From the NCBI GenBank assembly GCA_963575645.1, contig OY754466.1, positions 20,066,001 through 20,130,000 on the forward strand: a stretch of DNA of 64,000 nt, read 5' to 3'. Below, one piece after another: positions 12,612 to 25,379 of this stretch. The notes beneath the pieces are model-generated. The model saw only the letters and a list, made by a program, of their open reading frames with translations. It made no database searches and was not told the origin of the DNA. How positions within the stretch are numbered: position 1 is the stretch's first letter; each line of letters opens with the position of its first letter. A program made the position numbers and the translations under genes. Origin of the DNA: Xanthostigma xanthostigma (lineage: Eukaryota; Arthropoda; Insecta; Raphidioptera; Raphidiidae).

Positions 12612-12796
12612 AAACAATCAAATTAAGAAAGTGGCTATATGATATTTACTAAGGAAGCAAGCAATGGATGTTACACGTAGCACATTGAAATGGACAAAGA
12701 AGAAGACAACAAGAACGTCTAAGAACGAAATGGAGACGCACTATAGAGAATGAGATAAGGCAAGACGTGATCTCGGTTCAAAGTATTTGTAGAAAC

Positions 12797-12972
12797 CACG
12801 AAGTCTGTAACCAGGAGACCTAGCTTCCTATGCTTGCCGTGTTTTGAGATGGATCGTTTTCTGGCGTACGCTAAATGGCGCTGTTCTCACTGCCTGGGAA
12901 AACTTCGGTTCTTTCCACCTGTTTTCGCCATAGTTACCAACGTTGTTGAACTTCACAGACACTACATATAGT
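12797..12972. mobile_element. hAT-type MITE M1, copy 2 (left part)
   Basis: Matches 6604-6780 and 61606-61780 from CACGAAGTCTG up to GACACTACA. There it is broken by a 1.2-kb long-terminal-inverted-repeat element. Homology resumes with ACACATGTAAGCC near 14199 and then stops, so its right end is lost. Confidence 0.8.
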
Positions 12973-14184
12973 CCGGTGGCCGGATACAGTAAAACTGCAC
13001 TTTACGGATTCTGAAATGTATTATAGGAATGAAAAGTATTTAATCATAGGTACAAGATAGGCCCGGTGTGCCAAGGTTTATCCTGGTAGAAATATTTTTT
13101 ATAAATTTTTATTTTTTTAATAATCATAAGTAATTTGCACTTTTAAGGAAATTAATTTCTCAAAGACCATTTTATTGCAAATTTTATGTATTTTCAAAAA
13201 AAATTGGTGTGCCAAGGTTTATCCTGGCAGAAAAGTCTGTCACACCACTTTATATACAGAGTGTTCACGCAAGGAACAAAGGCAAGTTTATTTCGGAAAT
13301 GAAGACGCTTACAGAAACATGTTTTAGACAAAAGTTGTTAGATTCGATCTCAGTTGGAAAATATTTTCAACTATACAGGTTGTCCTATTTAAGCGGGGCA
13401 GACCAAAGTTATGTTTTTTTTAATGCAGCACCCTGTTTTTATTTGATTTTTGAATTCTGTACCTAATTGTAAATAGATACTGTAAGGGAAACGTTGCTCG
13501 AAAAATTAGCAGTTTTTGAGTTATTAAAGTTTTTTTGAAAATTTTGACATATGCAGATCTTTACCTAAATTTCGAGATAGCCCAAACGAAAAACTTTATC
13601 AAACTGATATTTTGGAGATCAATAGGTAATGAAAGAGCAAATTAATTTTTGTATTCAAAAAAATAATTAACTATACAGGGTGTTGAAAATATTGTACTTC
13701 TTTTATCTAACTTAAATCGCGTATAACTTGTGAAAGTTAAATACAACGGGGTGGTTTTTATGCCCGAATTGCTTTCTTTACGATATTTACTAACACTTTT
13801 ATAAAGGGTTCCCTAGACCTAAATCTGGTATTTTCGTGTTTATTGCGACTTGAATGCGATATTGAAAAATTTCACCTTTTAAAAGAACTGTCGCAGTGTG
13901 CTGTGAAGTGGTGTGACAGACTTTTCTGCCAGGATAAACCTTGACACACCATTTTTTTTTGAAAATACATAAAATTTGCAATAAAATGGTCTTTGAGAAA
14001 TTAATTTCCTTAAAAGTGCAAATTACTTATGATTATTAAAAAAATAAAAATTTATAAAAAATATTTCTGCCAGGATAAAACCTGGCATACCGGGCCTATG
14101 GTGTACCTAATACCTATGATTAAATACTTTTCATTCCTATGCTACATTTCAGAATCCGTATAAATGCAGTTTTACTGTCACCGG
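12973..14184. mobile_element. Foldback element with about 278-bp inverted arms
   Basis: Arms 12973-13250 and 13906-14184 are inverted copies (CCGGTG...CACACCACTT) around a unique 655-bp centre. Each arm contains two copies of a CCAGGATAAACCTTG-type motif. It is inserted inside an M1 MITE, for which intact copies show the uninterrupted sequence. No transposase is seen. Confidence 0.85.
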
Positions 14185-14209
14185 CTCCCCGCCTAACACA
14201 TGTAAGCCA

Positions 14210-15153
14210 AAAAATAGACGTCAAATTGATAAAAAGTAAAATATTCCTTAATTTTTTAAAGTGGGTAATAAATCGAGACTTTTTTGTATTTTAAATCAAA
14301 AGATTGAAGAAAATGATTCGCTGTAGAGTTCAGCAAATTAACCGAAAAATGAAACAAATATTAGATATTATTATTATTATTACTATTATTATATATAATA
14401 AATAGATAAGATTACAATGTTTGGTACGGAAAAACAATGTAAAAATAATTTTTGACTCTAGTAGCAGCGGCATAGCACAACTATATTGGATAAACGGCTT
14501 AATTTCTTGAATAGAAATGCTTAACGATGTACATAAAACAAGGTCACATCATTAAAATGACAAAAAACAAATTAGGTTTTTTTCCTGAACAAAAATAATG
14601 GTAATCGGTTACCCCAATAAAAATATGATTAAAAAATAAGATAAAAATGTAATTTGTTTGGCAGTAAATGAACAAGAAATACTTTAAATCGTGTCGCTTA
14701 TCAGTTTAGTTATGAATGAAGAGTCAAATGTCTGACCCTTGTGCTGTCTACTAGCAAAGTAATGTACAGATCAAAAGGTCGTTACGATTATTTAACGACT
14801 GATATTAAACTAGTTTTTCCAGACGTTATCTTGACGTTTAACAAATTTGGACTTTTGATTTTCATAGTAGGCTTAAGCTTGTTCGTATTTTTTTGTTACC
14901 GATTTCCAGGAAAACCGTTTACCGTACTAAAAAATATAAGAGACAAACAAATCTCTCTTTACTGAGACCAGACATACATAATTAATTGGCAAATATAATT
15001 AACAAGTCACTCGACAAATTATCTACTATAAAATTAAGGTTGTCAATATTTTGATATTACCGATTATTGTTTGGTCCATCGTTAGATTGTTCAACATGCT
15101 AAAGTACAAAAACTTCAAAATGCCTGCCTAAGATTTGCTTTTTGTATTCCATT
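14210..15153. other. AT-rich intergenic DNA
   Basis: No gene is supported. A 74-codon reading frame at 14741-14965 has one hydrophobic stretch but no recognisable family and no splice context, and is treated as chance. Confidence 0.4.
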
Positions 15154-15161
15154 CCGTGAAC

Positions 15162-15350
15162 CAGTGGCGGATCCAGGATTACGGCAAGGGGGGGGGGGGT
15201 CTTGAAAATTTTTTACTCCTTTTGCGGAGAATTCATGAAAAACATGAAAAGCTTTTTTTTTATTGCGCAGTAAGATTTTAATTTGGGATTTTTGATTCTC
15301 TGGAAGGGGAGGTTTGAACCCGACCCCCCCCCCCCATGGGTCCGCCACTG
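15162..15350. mobile_element. hAT-type MITE, 189 bp
   Basis: Ends CAGTGGCGGATCC and the inverted GGGTCCGCCACTG, flanked by a perfect 8-bp duplication CCGTGAAC (15154-15161, 15351-15358). Long G and C runs lie just inside the ends. Confidence 0.92.
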
Positions 15351-15424
15351 CCGTGAACACATTAATATATCACCTTACAGTACAACATAATATTTTTAAG
15401 ACAGAAGATTGTTGCACATGTATC

Positions 15425-15949
15425 CAGTGCCGGATTAATAATTAGGCAGAGTAGGCAACTGTCAAGGGTCCCCGCATCGACTAGGGGCCCGTGCACGCAC
15501 CAAGAAAAAAACTTTTCATTGAACAAAAATTTTATTTGAAAATTTGTATGAATTTTCCCGATAACAATATTATTTTCTTTCGTTGTTTATTGTAATTTAT
15601 TGCATTTAACAAGATAAAATTTAAAATAACTACGTCATTTTAAATTTTATCTTGTTAAATGCAATAAACTACGTCACGTCTCATTTCTCTTTCCTGTCCC
15701 ATCAAAAAACCTGGATCATCAATTATCTATAACCTATTCATTAAGACCATTTCAATAAAGCTAACGAGTCAGGTAAGGCGATGCTGCAGCATCCAGTCAA
15801 AGTAATCATGTTGTTACAATTATCACATAAGACATTGAAGTAACAGGATGCCTGGAGCCGATTATCTGGAAGTTACTCACATCCCTTCATCAACTTGAAA
15901 AGACCTGATTGCCTTGCCTAGGGGCCCGGATAGGGTTAATCCGGCCCTG
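15425..15949. mobile_element. hAT-type element, 525 bp, with internal palindrome
   Basis: Ends CAGTGCCGGATTAA and the inverted TTAATCCGGCCCTG, with a perfect 8-bp duplication CATGTATC (15417-15424, 15950-15957). Around 15601-15666 it contains a palindrome in which TTTAACAAGATAAAATTTAA is inverted. It is non-coding. Confidence 0.92.
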
Positions 15950-15980
15950 CATGTATCTCCACTTTTACCATTCCAACCCA

Positions 15981-16526
15981 CAAGTGGGGAATGGTACTAG
16001 CTTAGGCCAAAATTAACATTTCAAAATTTTACAATATGTTTTTCGTTTCGTAGTCCCCCGAATCCAAAAAACATATTTTTGGAAAAAAATCTGTACATCT
16101 GTTAGTCTGTGAGCACGATACAGGTCAGACGGATGAGCGGATTGAAACCAAATTTTGAGAGTATGTTTGGTATGCAGATATAAAGATCCCTATTGTTTTT
16201 GGGGAATATCGGCGCATGCGCTGAAGAGATACATGCTATAACGTTGTTTTCTTATATAATAATGATATACTTTTCATAACGGCTTATTATTCTATTTATT
16301 TTTTCAAGGAAGTTTCGTTAAAAACATTTTTTTTCTAATCTTTATAGTTTTGCAAATATTTTGAAAATAAAAAAATCAGCTGTTCTTTTGTTTTGTAGAT
16401 CTGTCAGAAATGAACTAAGTTAAGCATGCTTTGATTAATTTTTACATGACGTGGAACATGTTATCAGGCAACCATGGAAACAAATAGCAATTAATGTCAT
16501 ATTTAACACTAGTCATTACCCGCGTC
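15981..16526 (+). repeat. Dispersed repeat pair, copy 1
   Basis: Matches 24753-25280 in direct orientation from AAGTGGGGAATGGTACTA to CATTACCCGCGT. An internal part (GCGCATGC context and GGATTGAAACCAAATTTTG) is also found inside Helentron-like cores at 8400 and 62160-62370 on the other strand. Confidence 0.75.
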
Positions 16527-17328
16527 TTGGTGAATATGGCTATTTCACCCATTAATGGGGCTATTACAAATCGGCAAAATCAGCAATAAACTATTCATAT
16601 TCTTATTCTTATCTTGATGTAAAACAATAATACAAGATTAAAATTTTCTTTTCACAGATCGTGGATTATGATCGTCATTTTCGTACCTTCTCTTCCGTTT
16701 AATTACAGGTAGCACATGATATATCAAATTACTCAGAATTTTTTTTTTTATTTATGTTGAATTATTTATTACAATGGAATTGAAAAATGCCACTAATTTA
16801 ATGGATATATTAGATTACATGCCTTTTGTTTGTTGAAGGTCATAGTACCTGTACATTATGAATGTTATTAATGTTATTATATTTCCAAGATCATTAAATC
16901 ATTACCTTACATATAGTGTGTCAGCTTAACTGACTGAAAAAACTATTTATGCCAACAATTAAAGCCGATTATTTTAGATATTCAATTTCTTGAATTCAAG
17001 ATTTTCTTTTCGCGAAATTCATACCCTAGCTATAAAGGAAAAAATTATCTTTGACTATCTATGTGTAGGACGCATATTCAGAAAGCGTCAATCGGTAAAA
17101 TATTTTGACCAAAATACCCAAATACCCAAATGTCTATTTTTTAACTCTCATCATTCCAACTCCACACGTTACTTATATTAAAAATTCTCTTTTCACAACT
17201 TTAGAACACTTTCCATACCTACTTGAGGTCCCCAGAACGTAAAAAAACATGTTTCTTGCAAAAATCGGATAAATGATAATGGTCAAAGGGCTGAACCTAT
17301 CGAAACCACATTTTGGTAGAATGTATGA

Positions 17329-17574
17329 CAACTTTTATGAATATAACTTTTTCACATAACCTTAAAGATTCAAAGAAATATTGAAAAAACCGTGTTTTTC
17401 GTTTTTAATTTTTTTCTCCTGCAAAAATAATTTTTTTTCAGGAGACTTACCTTTCTATGTCCTAAATAAGCTGTAATTTGAAGGAGAAAAAAATTAAAAA
17501 CGAAAAACACGGTTTTTTCAATATTTCTTTGAATCTTTAAGGTTATGTGAAAAAGTTATATTCATAAAAGTTGT
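17329..17574. repeat. Inverted repeat with about 91-bp arms
   Basis: Arms 17329-17419 and 17483-17574 are almost perfect inverses (ACAACTTTTATGAATATAAC...). They flank a 63-bp spacer. It is probably a palindromic MITE; no TSD was resolved. Confidence 0.75.
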
Positions 17575-17974
17575 AGATCCTTTTAATACCTACAACATTA
17601 CCATACAACATTTTTCGATTGGAGGTCAACTTTCACCGGAAATAACGAAAAACCGCGTTTGACCCCTAAAATGCACCCTTCACAGCCCTCCGGCCTTTTA
17701 CGCATTTGAATTTTTGGTTTCTGTATTTCTGACGGCAGTTTCTTCCCTTCCTCATCATTCGTTTTCTATTATTAATTTTGTCCTTGTCAAAAGCTAACTT
17801 CACTGGTCTATTAACTGATAAACAAATTAAAAAAACATTGTTTCGGCAGGATTTTCGCAGGCAACCTTGTAGCGATCTTTCTTAATTATGGTCTTAACTA
17901 TCATCTCTAATTTTTTCGTTCGTCCACCTTATGACGTCACATTTTCTGCAGCCGTCTCTTGGACTATAAAGACA

Positions 17975-18310
17975 TTCTAGTAACTGAATATCGCCCTGTA
18001 ACTAAATTTTGCTCTGTCATCTACTAAATTTGGCCCTGTCAACTAACAAAATTCTAGTAACTAAATATCGCCCTGTAATCTACTAAATTTCGCCCTGTCA
18101 ACTGACGAAATTCTAGTAACTAAATATCACCCTGTAAGTTTTAGCCTTGTCAACTAACGAAATTCTACTAACTAAATATTGCCCTGAACGAAATTTCACC
18201 CTGTAACTAAATTTGGTCCTGCCATCTAGGTGTCGCATATACCTACACGAAGCAAGCGTTACGCGCTATTATCTAACGAAATACTAGTAACCAAATTACG
18301 TCCTGTTATT
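17975..18310. repeat. Minisatellite of degenerate CTAGTAACTAAATATCGCCCTGT units
   Basis: About six degenerate units of roughly 55-60 bp, alternating TCTAGTAACTAAAT and TCGCCCTGTAA blocks with CTACTAAATT. A related inverted fragment occurs at 53280-53320. Confidence 0.7.
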
Positions 18311-18354
18311 TAGATGCCTTCAACTAAAGCCATGTTTCATCCAACCATATATCT

Positions 18355-18700
18355 ATTAATTAACTATATGAATCATTGCCTATCTACTCAAAGTGCGTTG
18401 AGTGAACACAACAAAGCATATCGAAAATATATCTGCATCTCTTTATTCGATGTAATTCCCTGATTTTTCTGAATAAAGTATCTCTTTCAAAAACATTGTC
18501 TTTTTCTACGACGTTAACATGGGCGTACCCAGCTTTTGGCCCAGGTGGGGGCAAATTAGAAATTTCTTAAGCCGGGTCCCCCGTGTTTGTTTTGCCGTCC
18601 TGGATACGACAGCGCTTACGGCGTAAAAAAAGACAGAAGTATATGTTCGATTGCGATTTTATTCCTATACTCAGTAATAGTATATAGAATAAAAGTAGGT
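18355..18700 (+). repeat. Dispersed repeat family D, copy 1
   Basis: Begins near CTATATGAATCATTG and ends near TTTTATTCCTATACTCAG. Other copies are at 22200-23560 (split by an LTR), 37978-38880 (split by a Harbinger element) and 52432-52825. This copy and the 52-kb copy contain a 110-bp insert with ends GGGCGTA(C/T)CCAG and CTGGATACG(A/C)CAG that the others lack. Confidence 0.75.
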
Positions 18701-19133
18701 ATATGCATCCAACGCACACAAACGTAACGTCGTCTTATAGAAGTGTCACGGTTTTACTCCCAACCAAACGCGCCATTAGATGTTTCACATCAAAAACTAG
18801 AAACACGTTTTTAATAATAATAATAACAATTTTATTTATCGCCGAGGCAATAGGACACAGATTCAATCCTAGGATTGGTCTTCCATCTGTCCTTCGATAC
18901 AAAATTTTTTATTAGAAATTTCGATAAACAAAATTAATATAAAATGTAGGCATTAAAATACTATAAAAATGAAAAGTCCATAAAAATATAAAAATTGAAA
19001 GATTTCCTAGATTGATCGATGCATTAGTTGTTTCTCTAAAAGATATTTTTGGATTTTAGTTGACACATTACTGTTGTATTCATACCAGGGAACTATGTCA
19101 TGAAGGTCGTTTAATAATTTAGGGGCTAAATAT

Positions 19134-19793
19134 TGTAACAAAACTGCAGTTGTCTGTGGCGGAAAGTATTTATTTACGATATTAACTGTTTAACAAACAG
19201 TAAAAACACACAAACAAAAACGTATAACGTTAACAGAAATAAAACTAATAGTTCTAATTATACAATGTAAGACTAAGTAACAGAGAATAAAGAATTATTT
19301 ACAAAGAAATATTCACAACACACTAAAACACAACACAGAGTTTATCAGCGCACTTGTCTATTCACTAAGTTATTTATTTATTTACCACTCATACCACTCA
19401 TACCAATATTTTCTGAATATTGTAACATAATTTATGTTGTAATGCCAGAACACGCACAATTTATGTAAAACAGTTATCTGTACGTCCACTCACTGTTAAC
19501 ACGCTGTAACTGACTGAACTCAACTGACTAAACTCAACCAAACCTCTGCCCGCCTTATATAGATTTTGGTCTGTGTTCCAGAAACTTTGAATAGGGATTT
19601 CCTCACCTCACCACGCGTCCGAGTCTCCTATGTCCGGTGCTGACTACCTGCATTCATTGTTGCATGCGTGGGCGCCTCTAACGGTCGGAAGTCCGTTACC
19701 TGCGTTCATTGTTTGTCCGTTGACCTTCGAACATTTTATGGACTTTTCTAGAAATTCCATAGGCGTAACATTATGGGGTAAAAATGCGCAACA
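19134..19793 (-). mobile_element. Solo LTR, inverted copy, 660 bp
   Basis: On the minus strand it starts TGTTGCGCATTT and ends CAGTTTTGTTACA, the TG...CA form of LTRs. The 4-bp duplication ATAT flanks it (19130-19133, 19794-19797). It carries a TATATAAGG promoter motif on the minus strand. No internal retrotransposon genes are nearby, so it is a recombined solo LTR. Confidence 0.88.
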
Positions 19794-20597
19794 ATATGAA
19801 AATGATTTTTTAAAGTTTGAGGTAGAATGTGATGGGATTTCAAAAGTGATAGACCTAATCTGATAAGGATTTTAACGCTTTATTAGCCTACTGGCTAGGT
19901 ATAAGGGTTCGTTATTTTTTTGCAAACGGAATAGAAATAAATAAAAATGAAGAAGCCTATACTGTATGTCATGTTTAAAATACTATGCCGTGTGAGAAAA
20001 GGTGTTATATGTTCTCTATAGGGAATATCATCTTGACATCTTACAACATATTCAAAACGAAAAAATCGTAAAACCAAAATAATTCGAAGCTGTTTAAATT
20101 TAGCAAATGTAATAAAAAACGTAAAAAAAAATACGATTGGTGGACATTTTGTCCATATTACACTTACCTTATAAACATGCCGATAACAGTAAGTTTGCGG
20201 AAAATACCGAAAAGTGCTTCTACGCACACAATGCCAATACTTATGTCAAAAATATTAAGAAATGAAACGTTCGAATTGAAAAGGTTTAACGAATCGAGCT
20301 ACAAAACTATATCGCGAGTCATTTTTGCGTTAATTCGGAACTGACGCGAATATAAAATACATTTGCGTTAATGACCTAAGTTCTCGAACGTCCGTAATCT
20401 AGATTCTAAAACTGCATTTTTTTATCTTTATACCGGCTGTTTCAAAAATCCCGGAACGGCTTAATATTTCTTATCGGGTAAGCCGGACTAAAAGTGTTAA
20501 AATGGTTTTATGAATAATTTTTTCCTGTCTATCGAATGGCACAATTAGATTATGGGCTCAAGGATCATTTCGTAAGGCCCAACTTTGAAATTTTAGT

Positions 20598-21135
20598 CTC
20601 TCCGAAAAACCTAAATATAAGCCCTGTATAATAGATATAAATTTGAAATGATTAACTTACTTTTACCTAAAATATTCGTTTTGAAGAAAAATTTAATTAA
20701 TCGATACTTCACAGGTTCCTAAAGCTCGATTTTTAACCTTAAGGTCCCTTTGTAGGGTCCCTAAAAAGATCAAAAACGGTCCAGAGTTGAATGAATGTTA
20801 ATTTTTACTCGGTTACTAATATTATCTTAAATAATTTTTTTCGGGATATGAAGTAAGTACTAATTTGTAAATTTTAGTCCCGAAAAAAGTATTTAAGATA
20901 ATATTAGGTAATCGAGATCAAATTAAGATTTATTCAACTCTGGACCATTTTAGATCTTTTTAGGGACACTACAAAGGGACCTTAAGGTTAAAAATCGAGC
21001 TTCGGAGACCTAGGAAGAATCGAATAGTGAAATTGCACCTCACAATGAATATTTTAGGTAAAAGTATAAGTTAATCATTTCAAATTTAGATATATATCGT
21101 ACAGAGCTTATTTTTAGGTTTTTCTTAGGGACTCG
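20598..21135. repeat. Large palindrome with about 240-bp arms
   Basis: The left arm, about 20598-20840, is inverted at 20893-21135 (CCTTAAGGTCCCTTTGTAG, ATAATATTATCTTAAATA) around a roughly 50-bp centre. The arms differ at scattered positions. It is most likely a foldback transposon; outer ends and TSD are not resolved. Confidence 0.75.
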
Positions 21136-21481
21136 ACAAAGGGCCCGAGGATTATAAAAATACTAAGACGTAGTCGTATGTAAAATTTTCCGCAGAATCC
21201 GAATATGAAATAAAAAATTCCAGCCAATTGGGTGACGGGACCGTTCCAACTTTATAAATGTTACATTTGATTATAATAAAGTATAATATCGCGTGAGGTG
21301 ACGCGGTTAATGGCTAGTATTCAATATGATATTAACTATTCGTTGCCATGGTTACCTACATAATATGTTCACGTCATAAGCATAAGCGCGCTTTGTCAGC
21401 ACTCACAGCATCAACTTTGAACACTAAAAACACCGCTTGACAGCGTTGAAAGCATCTAAGCGCCCAAGAAGAATGCGCTCT

Positions 21482-22094
21482 AAAGCGGGATGCAGACCGA
21501 AAGATAAGCTATGTCGAAGCTAAACTACCCAAACTAAGCTAAGCTAAGCTAGAAATATGTCCCGTGCTCAGTCAGTGTGTGAAGTTTTTATTTTATGGAC
21601 GGACGTATCGCTCGCCATGAAAATCGATGTAGAAAGTTCCGATGTTGAATACACTACACACAGGAAAAGAGGAAAAGAAGATAAATACTGGCTTATTTTT
21701 TAATTTTTATCTAAAGAAAAGACATTCCAGACCTTGGATTATTGGATATGTCTACATCCTTTTTATTTACGTAGTGATAATCCTTCGACTCCGTGTTCCA
21801 TAGTATAGGAAATTGTTTAACAATTTCAATAAATTGCTCCATGTCTCCATTAACGATCGTGTGAACGACACAAGACACTGAACAACTGGCTAAGGAACTG
21901 CAAGAGGGGATTATTACTTTAGCTCACATAGCTGCGCATCAGCATGCACAACTAGCTTAGCTACGCATATTATAGTTGGCTCACATAGCCTAGTTTGCAT
22001 AGTTTGCAGCCTGCAGTGCAAGTATAAAAAACTGCGTCAACTAAGCGAGCTAAGCTATACTAAGTTAGCTTAGCTTTCGGTCTGCATCGCGCTT
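21482..22094. mobile_element. TIR element with AAGCTAAGCT subterminal repeats
   Basis: Ends AAGCGGGATGCAGACCGAAAG and the inverted CTTTCGGTCTGCATCGCGCTT. Both subterminal zones are rich in AAGCTAAGCT. Flanks are TAA and TAT, so a 3-bp duplication is possible but imperfect and the superfamily stays open (Harbinger-like is my guess). It is non-coding. Confidence 0.7.
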
Positions 22095-22199
22095 ATCTGT
22101 GACATTTGACTAGCGCGGTCTGTGGCAGAACAACGCGAACGTCTGCCTACCGCGGGTCTCCGGTCAAACGAAAATTTCTCCGGGCCAAGGGGTATTACA

Positions 22200-23560
22200 G
22201 ATTTTTTTTTTAATTCTTTAAGAAAACACATAATATATTTAATAATTTACTATATTGTTGCGTATTTCCCCCACAGTGATGCGCCTATGGGAGTTTCTAG
22301 AAAAGTCTACACAATACTCGAAGGTCAATAAACAACAATGAAACCAGGTAACGGACACCCGACCGTTAGAGACTCCCACGCATGTAAAGGCAAGCAACAA
22401 TGGATGCAGGTAGCCAGCACCCGACCTTGGAGACCCGCACGCGTGGAGAGGAAAGGAAATCTCGATTCAAACTTTCTAGAAGCATAGACCGAAAACTATA
22501 AAAAGGCGAACAGAGTGAGGAAGTGAGGTCAGTTAGTTATTGGAGCTGTTCGTGTGTTGACACAGTGCTCTGGCATTACGACATAAATCTGTGGAAATAA
22601 ATATAACTCTAGTGAGTAGTTTTAAATAAATGACTTATATTTGAATAGACAAGTGCGCTGATAAACTCTGTGTTGTGTTCCTGTGTGTTATTTCTTTGTA
22701 CATAATTAGTGACTCTTTATTCTCTGTTACTTAGTCTTTTATTTTATAATCTAGAACTATTAGTTTTATTAGCTTTGTTAACGTTATTATTCGTTAAGTT
22801 TAAAGTAGTACGCTTTCATTTGTGTGTTTTTACTGTTTGTAAAACAGTTAATATTGTAAATAAATAATTTCCGCCACGGACTACAGCAGTTTTGTTACAA
22901 TATGAATCATTGTCTATCTACTCAATGTTCTGTGAGTGAAGGCAACAAAGCGTATAGAAAATATATCTGCGTCTCTTTTTTCGAAGTAATTCCTTGATTT
23001 CTCCGATGATAGGAATGGTTGATGCACTTGTATGCAATCTGAACAAACGGTGAAATAAAAGATATCCCTATTTCATTCAAACAAAATGTAAACAAAACGT
23101 TTGACAGCTGTTAATGCATTATTAATGTCATATGGAACCTGTTTAGTGAATTTATTTTTTGTATATATCGCACAAAACCGATAATTTAAAATATATATAG
23201 GTAACACAGACGTACCCTTAGAGGAAGAAAGATAGTATATCTATGGACGTACCTATAATACGATTGTACCTATCAGTGCACAATGCACAGCAACTGAAGC
23301 ATAAACCATTGTAAACGTATATAAACAACGGCAGCCATGACACATATCTTTATGTCATCCGTGATATCATCATGGACATGTCAAAACAGAGCAATCAATA
23401 GTATCTCTGTGTCAAAAACTTTATGTCTTTTTCTATGACGTTAGCCAATCAGAGCCCACGAATTCTTACCACTTAAAAAAAGACAGAAATATATCTTTGC
23501 ACCCTAATGGTTCGATTGCGATTTTATTCCTATGCTCGGTATATAATAGAAGTATATGAT
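22200..23560 (+). repeat. Dispersed repeat family D, copy 2, interrupted
   Basis: Family D sequence stops at 22255, is interrupted by a solo LTR, and resumes at 22900 (ATATGAATCATTG). It runs to about 23560, with extra sequence between 23030 and 23390. Confidence 0.7.
22256..22899 (+). mobile_element. Solo LTR, 644 bp, inserted in repeat D
   Basis: Starts TGTTGCG and ends GTTTTGTTACA, with ATAT on both sides. The uninterrupted target ACTATATGAATC is seen in the repeat D copy near 18364, which confirms the ends. A TATAAAAAGG promoter lies at about 22498, and AATAAA-type signals lie in the second half. Same family as 19134-19793, opposite orientation. Confidence 0.9.
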
Positions 23561-24752
23561 GAAAGTGCTCGATGCTTTGACCAGTTCTGATATGGGACGA
23601 GACCATTGTAACTATGTAATCTTATCATTAGTATAACTATCTTGTTAAAGTCTAGCGGTCTAGCCTATTTTAATCGCATTATTACTATCAATTGTGATTT
23701 CATTCAGTCGTAAGTCGAGGACCTAAACATAGTTTGTGAATGATATTGATTCGACAACGTATGATACTATCGGACCATTTTTATCGAATTTGATTACAAT
23801 GTTTTCCCGCTGCTTTGCTGTTATTATACATATTTTTGCATACCCCTTTATAAAATACCCTCTTTTCATGCCTGTATAGCTATCATGAAGTGACACATTT
23901 AACACTAGTGAATTGTGATGTAAAAGTAAAAGAAACGTAGCCATGGTACAATTTCCATAGCAAGCCATAGTCATGACGTGTCCAACTGTATGCGAATACA
24001 GCGCAACCTCTACTATCAGACTTTAGCTTACTCAAAATTAAATAGTCAAAAATTGTGAAAATCAGTTATTTTAAGAGGAACGTGCAAAAAATCTTTATAT
24101 CTCGAACGTGATGAAACTATCCGTGACTGGTAAAACTCGCTGATAGTCGTTTTCACATCATAAAATGAAGGGTTTGAGCTTAATTTTGAAGTCTTCAATA
24201 AATAAAATCATCGACCAATTATTTATTGAAGCGTTCTAATCCTCCCACCTATATATTACGGTAGAGAAGTATTGGATTCAGTCCAAAAATATTTTTTTTT
24301 TTAATTATTAATCAGACTATGTCATGTTAGTGTTTTTCCCGACAGATCTTAGACGCTGATGACCTCAGCTGTTGAGCGTCTATAATCTACAATTATTTCT
24401 CTACCGACAGACCTGTAGGACTTATGAAAGTCTACTGTACATGTTTTTCTTAGAAAATCACCGGATTTGGTCCAAAGAATATTCATATTGAAGACGGCTC
24501 TTAAACAAATTGACTGTCCATGAGCCTCCACAACCCTAAATCCGACATAGCTAATTAATACTTAACGGCTGTCTCGTCACTTTGCGGGCTACCTGTTAAC
24601 TGACTTTTGTCTCATCCGTATATTAAAAATTACCCTACGTCAGACATTGGACAAACATAAGTTACGTATTTTTTATTAATAAATCAAATAAAACTAATAA
24701 GTTCTTTTCATGGAAGTTTAATAAAAATATTTTTTTTTTACAATCTTTCACC

Positions 24753-25280
24753 AAGTGGGGAATGGTACTAATTTAGGTCAAAATTAATTTCTCCAAATTA
24801 TACAATATTTTTTCGTTTTAAGGTCCCCTGAATCCAAAAAACATATTTTTGGAACAACTGTGCGTCTGTTTGTTAGTCTGTGAGCACGATAAAGGTCAAA
24901 TGGATAAGCGGATTGAAACCAAATTTTGAGAGGATGTTTTTGAGGTATGAAAATATGAAGAGCGCTATAGTTTTTGGAGAAAATTGGCGCATGCGCAGAA
25001 GAGATATATGCTATAACGTTGTTTTTTATATAATCATGGTATGCGTTTCTTAACGGCTTATTATTCTATTTCTTTTTTAAGAAAGTTTCGTAAAAAAACT
25101 TTTTTTCTATATTTTATAGTTTTGGAAATATTTTGAAAATAAAAAAAATCAGCTGTTCTTTCGTATGTCAGAAATAAACTAGTTCAGCATGCTTTTATTA
25201 ATTTTTACATGTAGGTAACCATGGCAACAAATAGCAAAATAATGTCACATTTATAACTAGTTACTAGACATTACCCGCGT
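24753..25280 (+). repeat. Dispersed repeat pair, copy 2
   Basis: Direct copy of 15981-16526 with scattered differences. It has the same AAGTGGGGAATGG start and CATTACCCGCGT end. Confidence 0.75.
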
Positions 25281-25379
25281 CACCTCACCCGATATCAGAA
25301 ATGTTATTTTCTTTATTATACTATATCAAATGTCAACATTTTGAAATTGAAAGGATCCCGTTGCCCAATTGGCTGATTT

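Noticed and set aside
14741-14965. 74-codon frame with one hydrophobic stretch
   Set aside because: No family, no splice partners, and surrounded by repeats; expected by chance in AT-rich DNA.
17975-18310. CRISPR-like array
   Set aside because: Units are degenerate and contiguous with no unique spacers, and the genome is eukaryotic.
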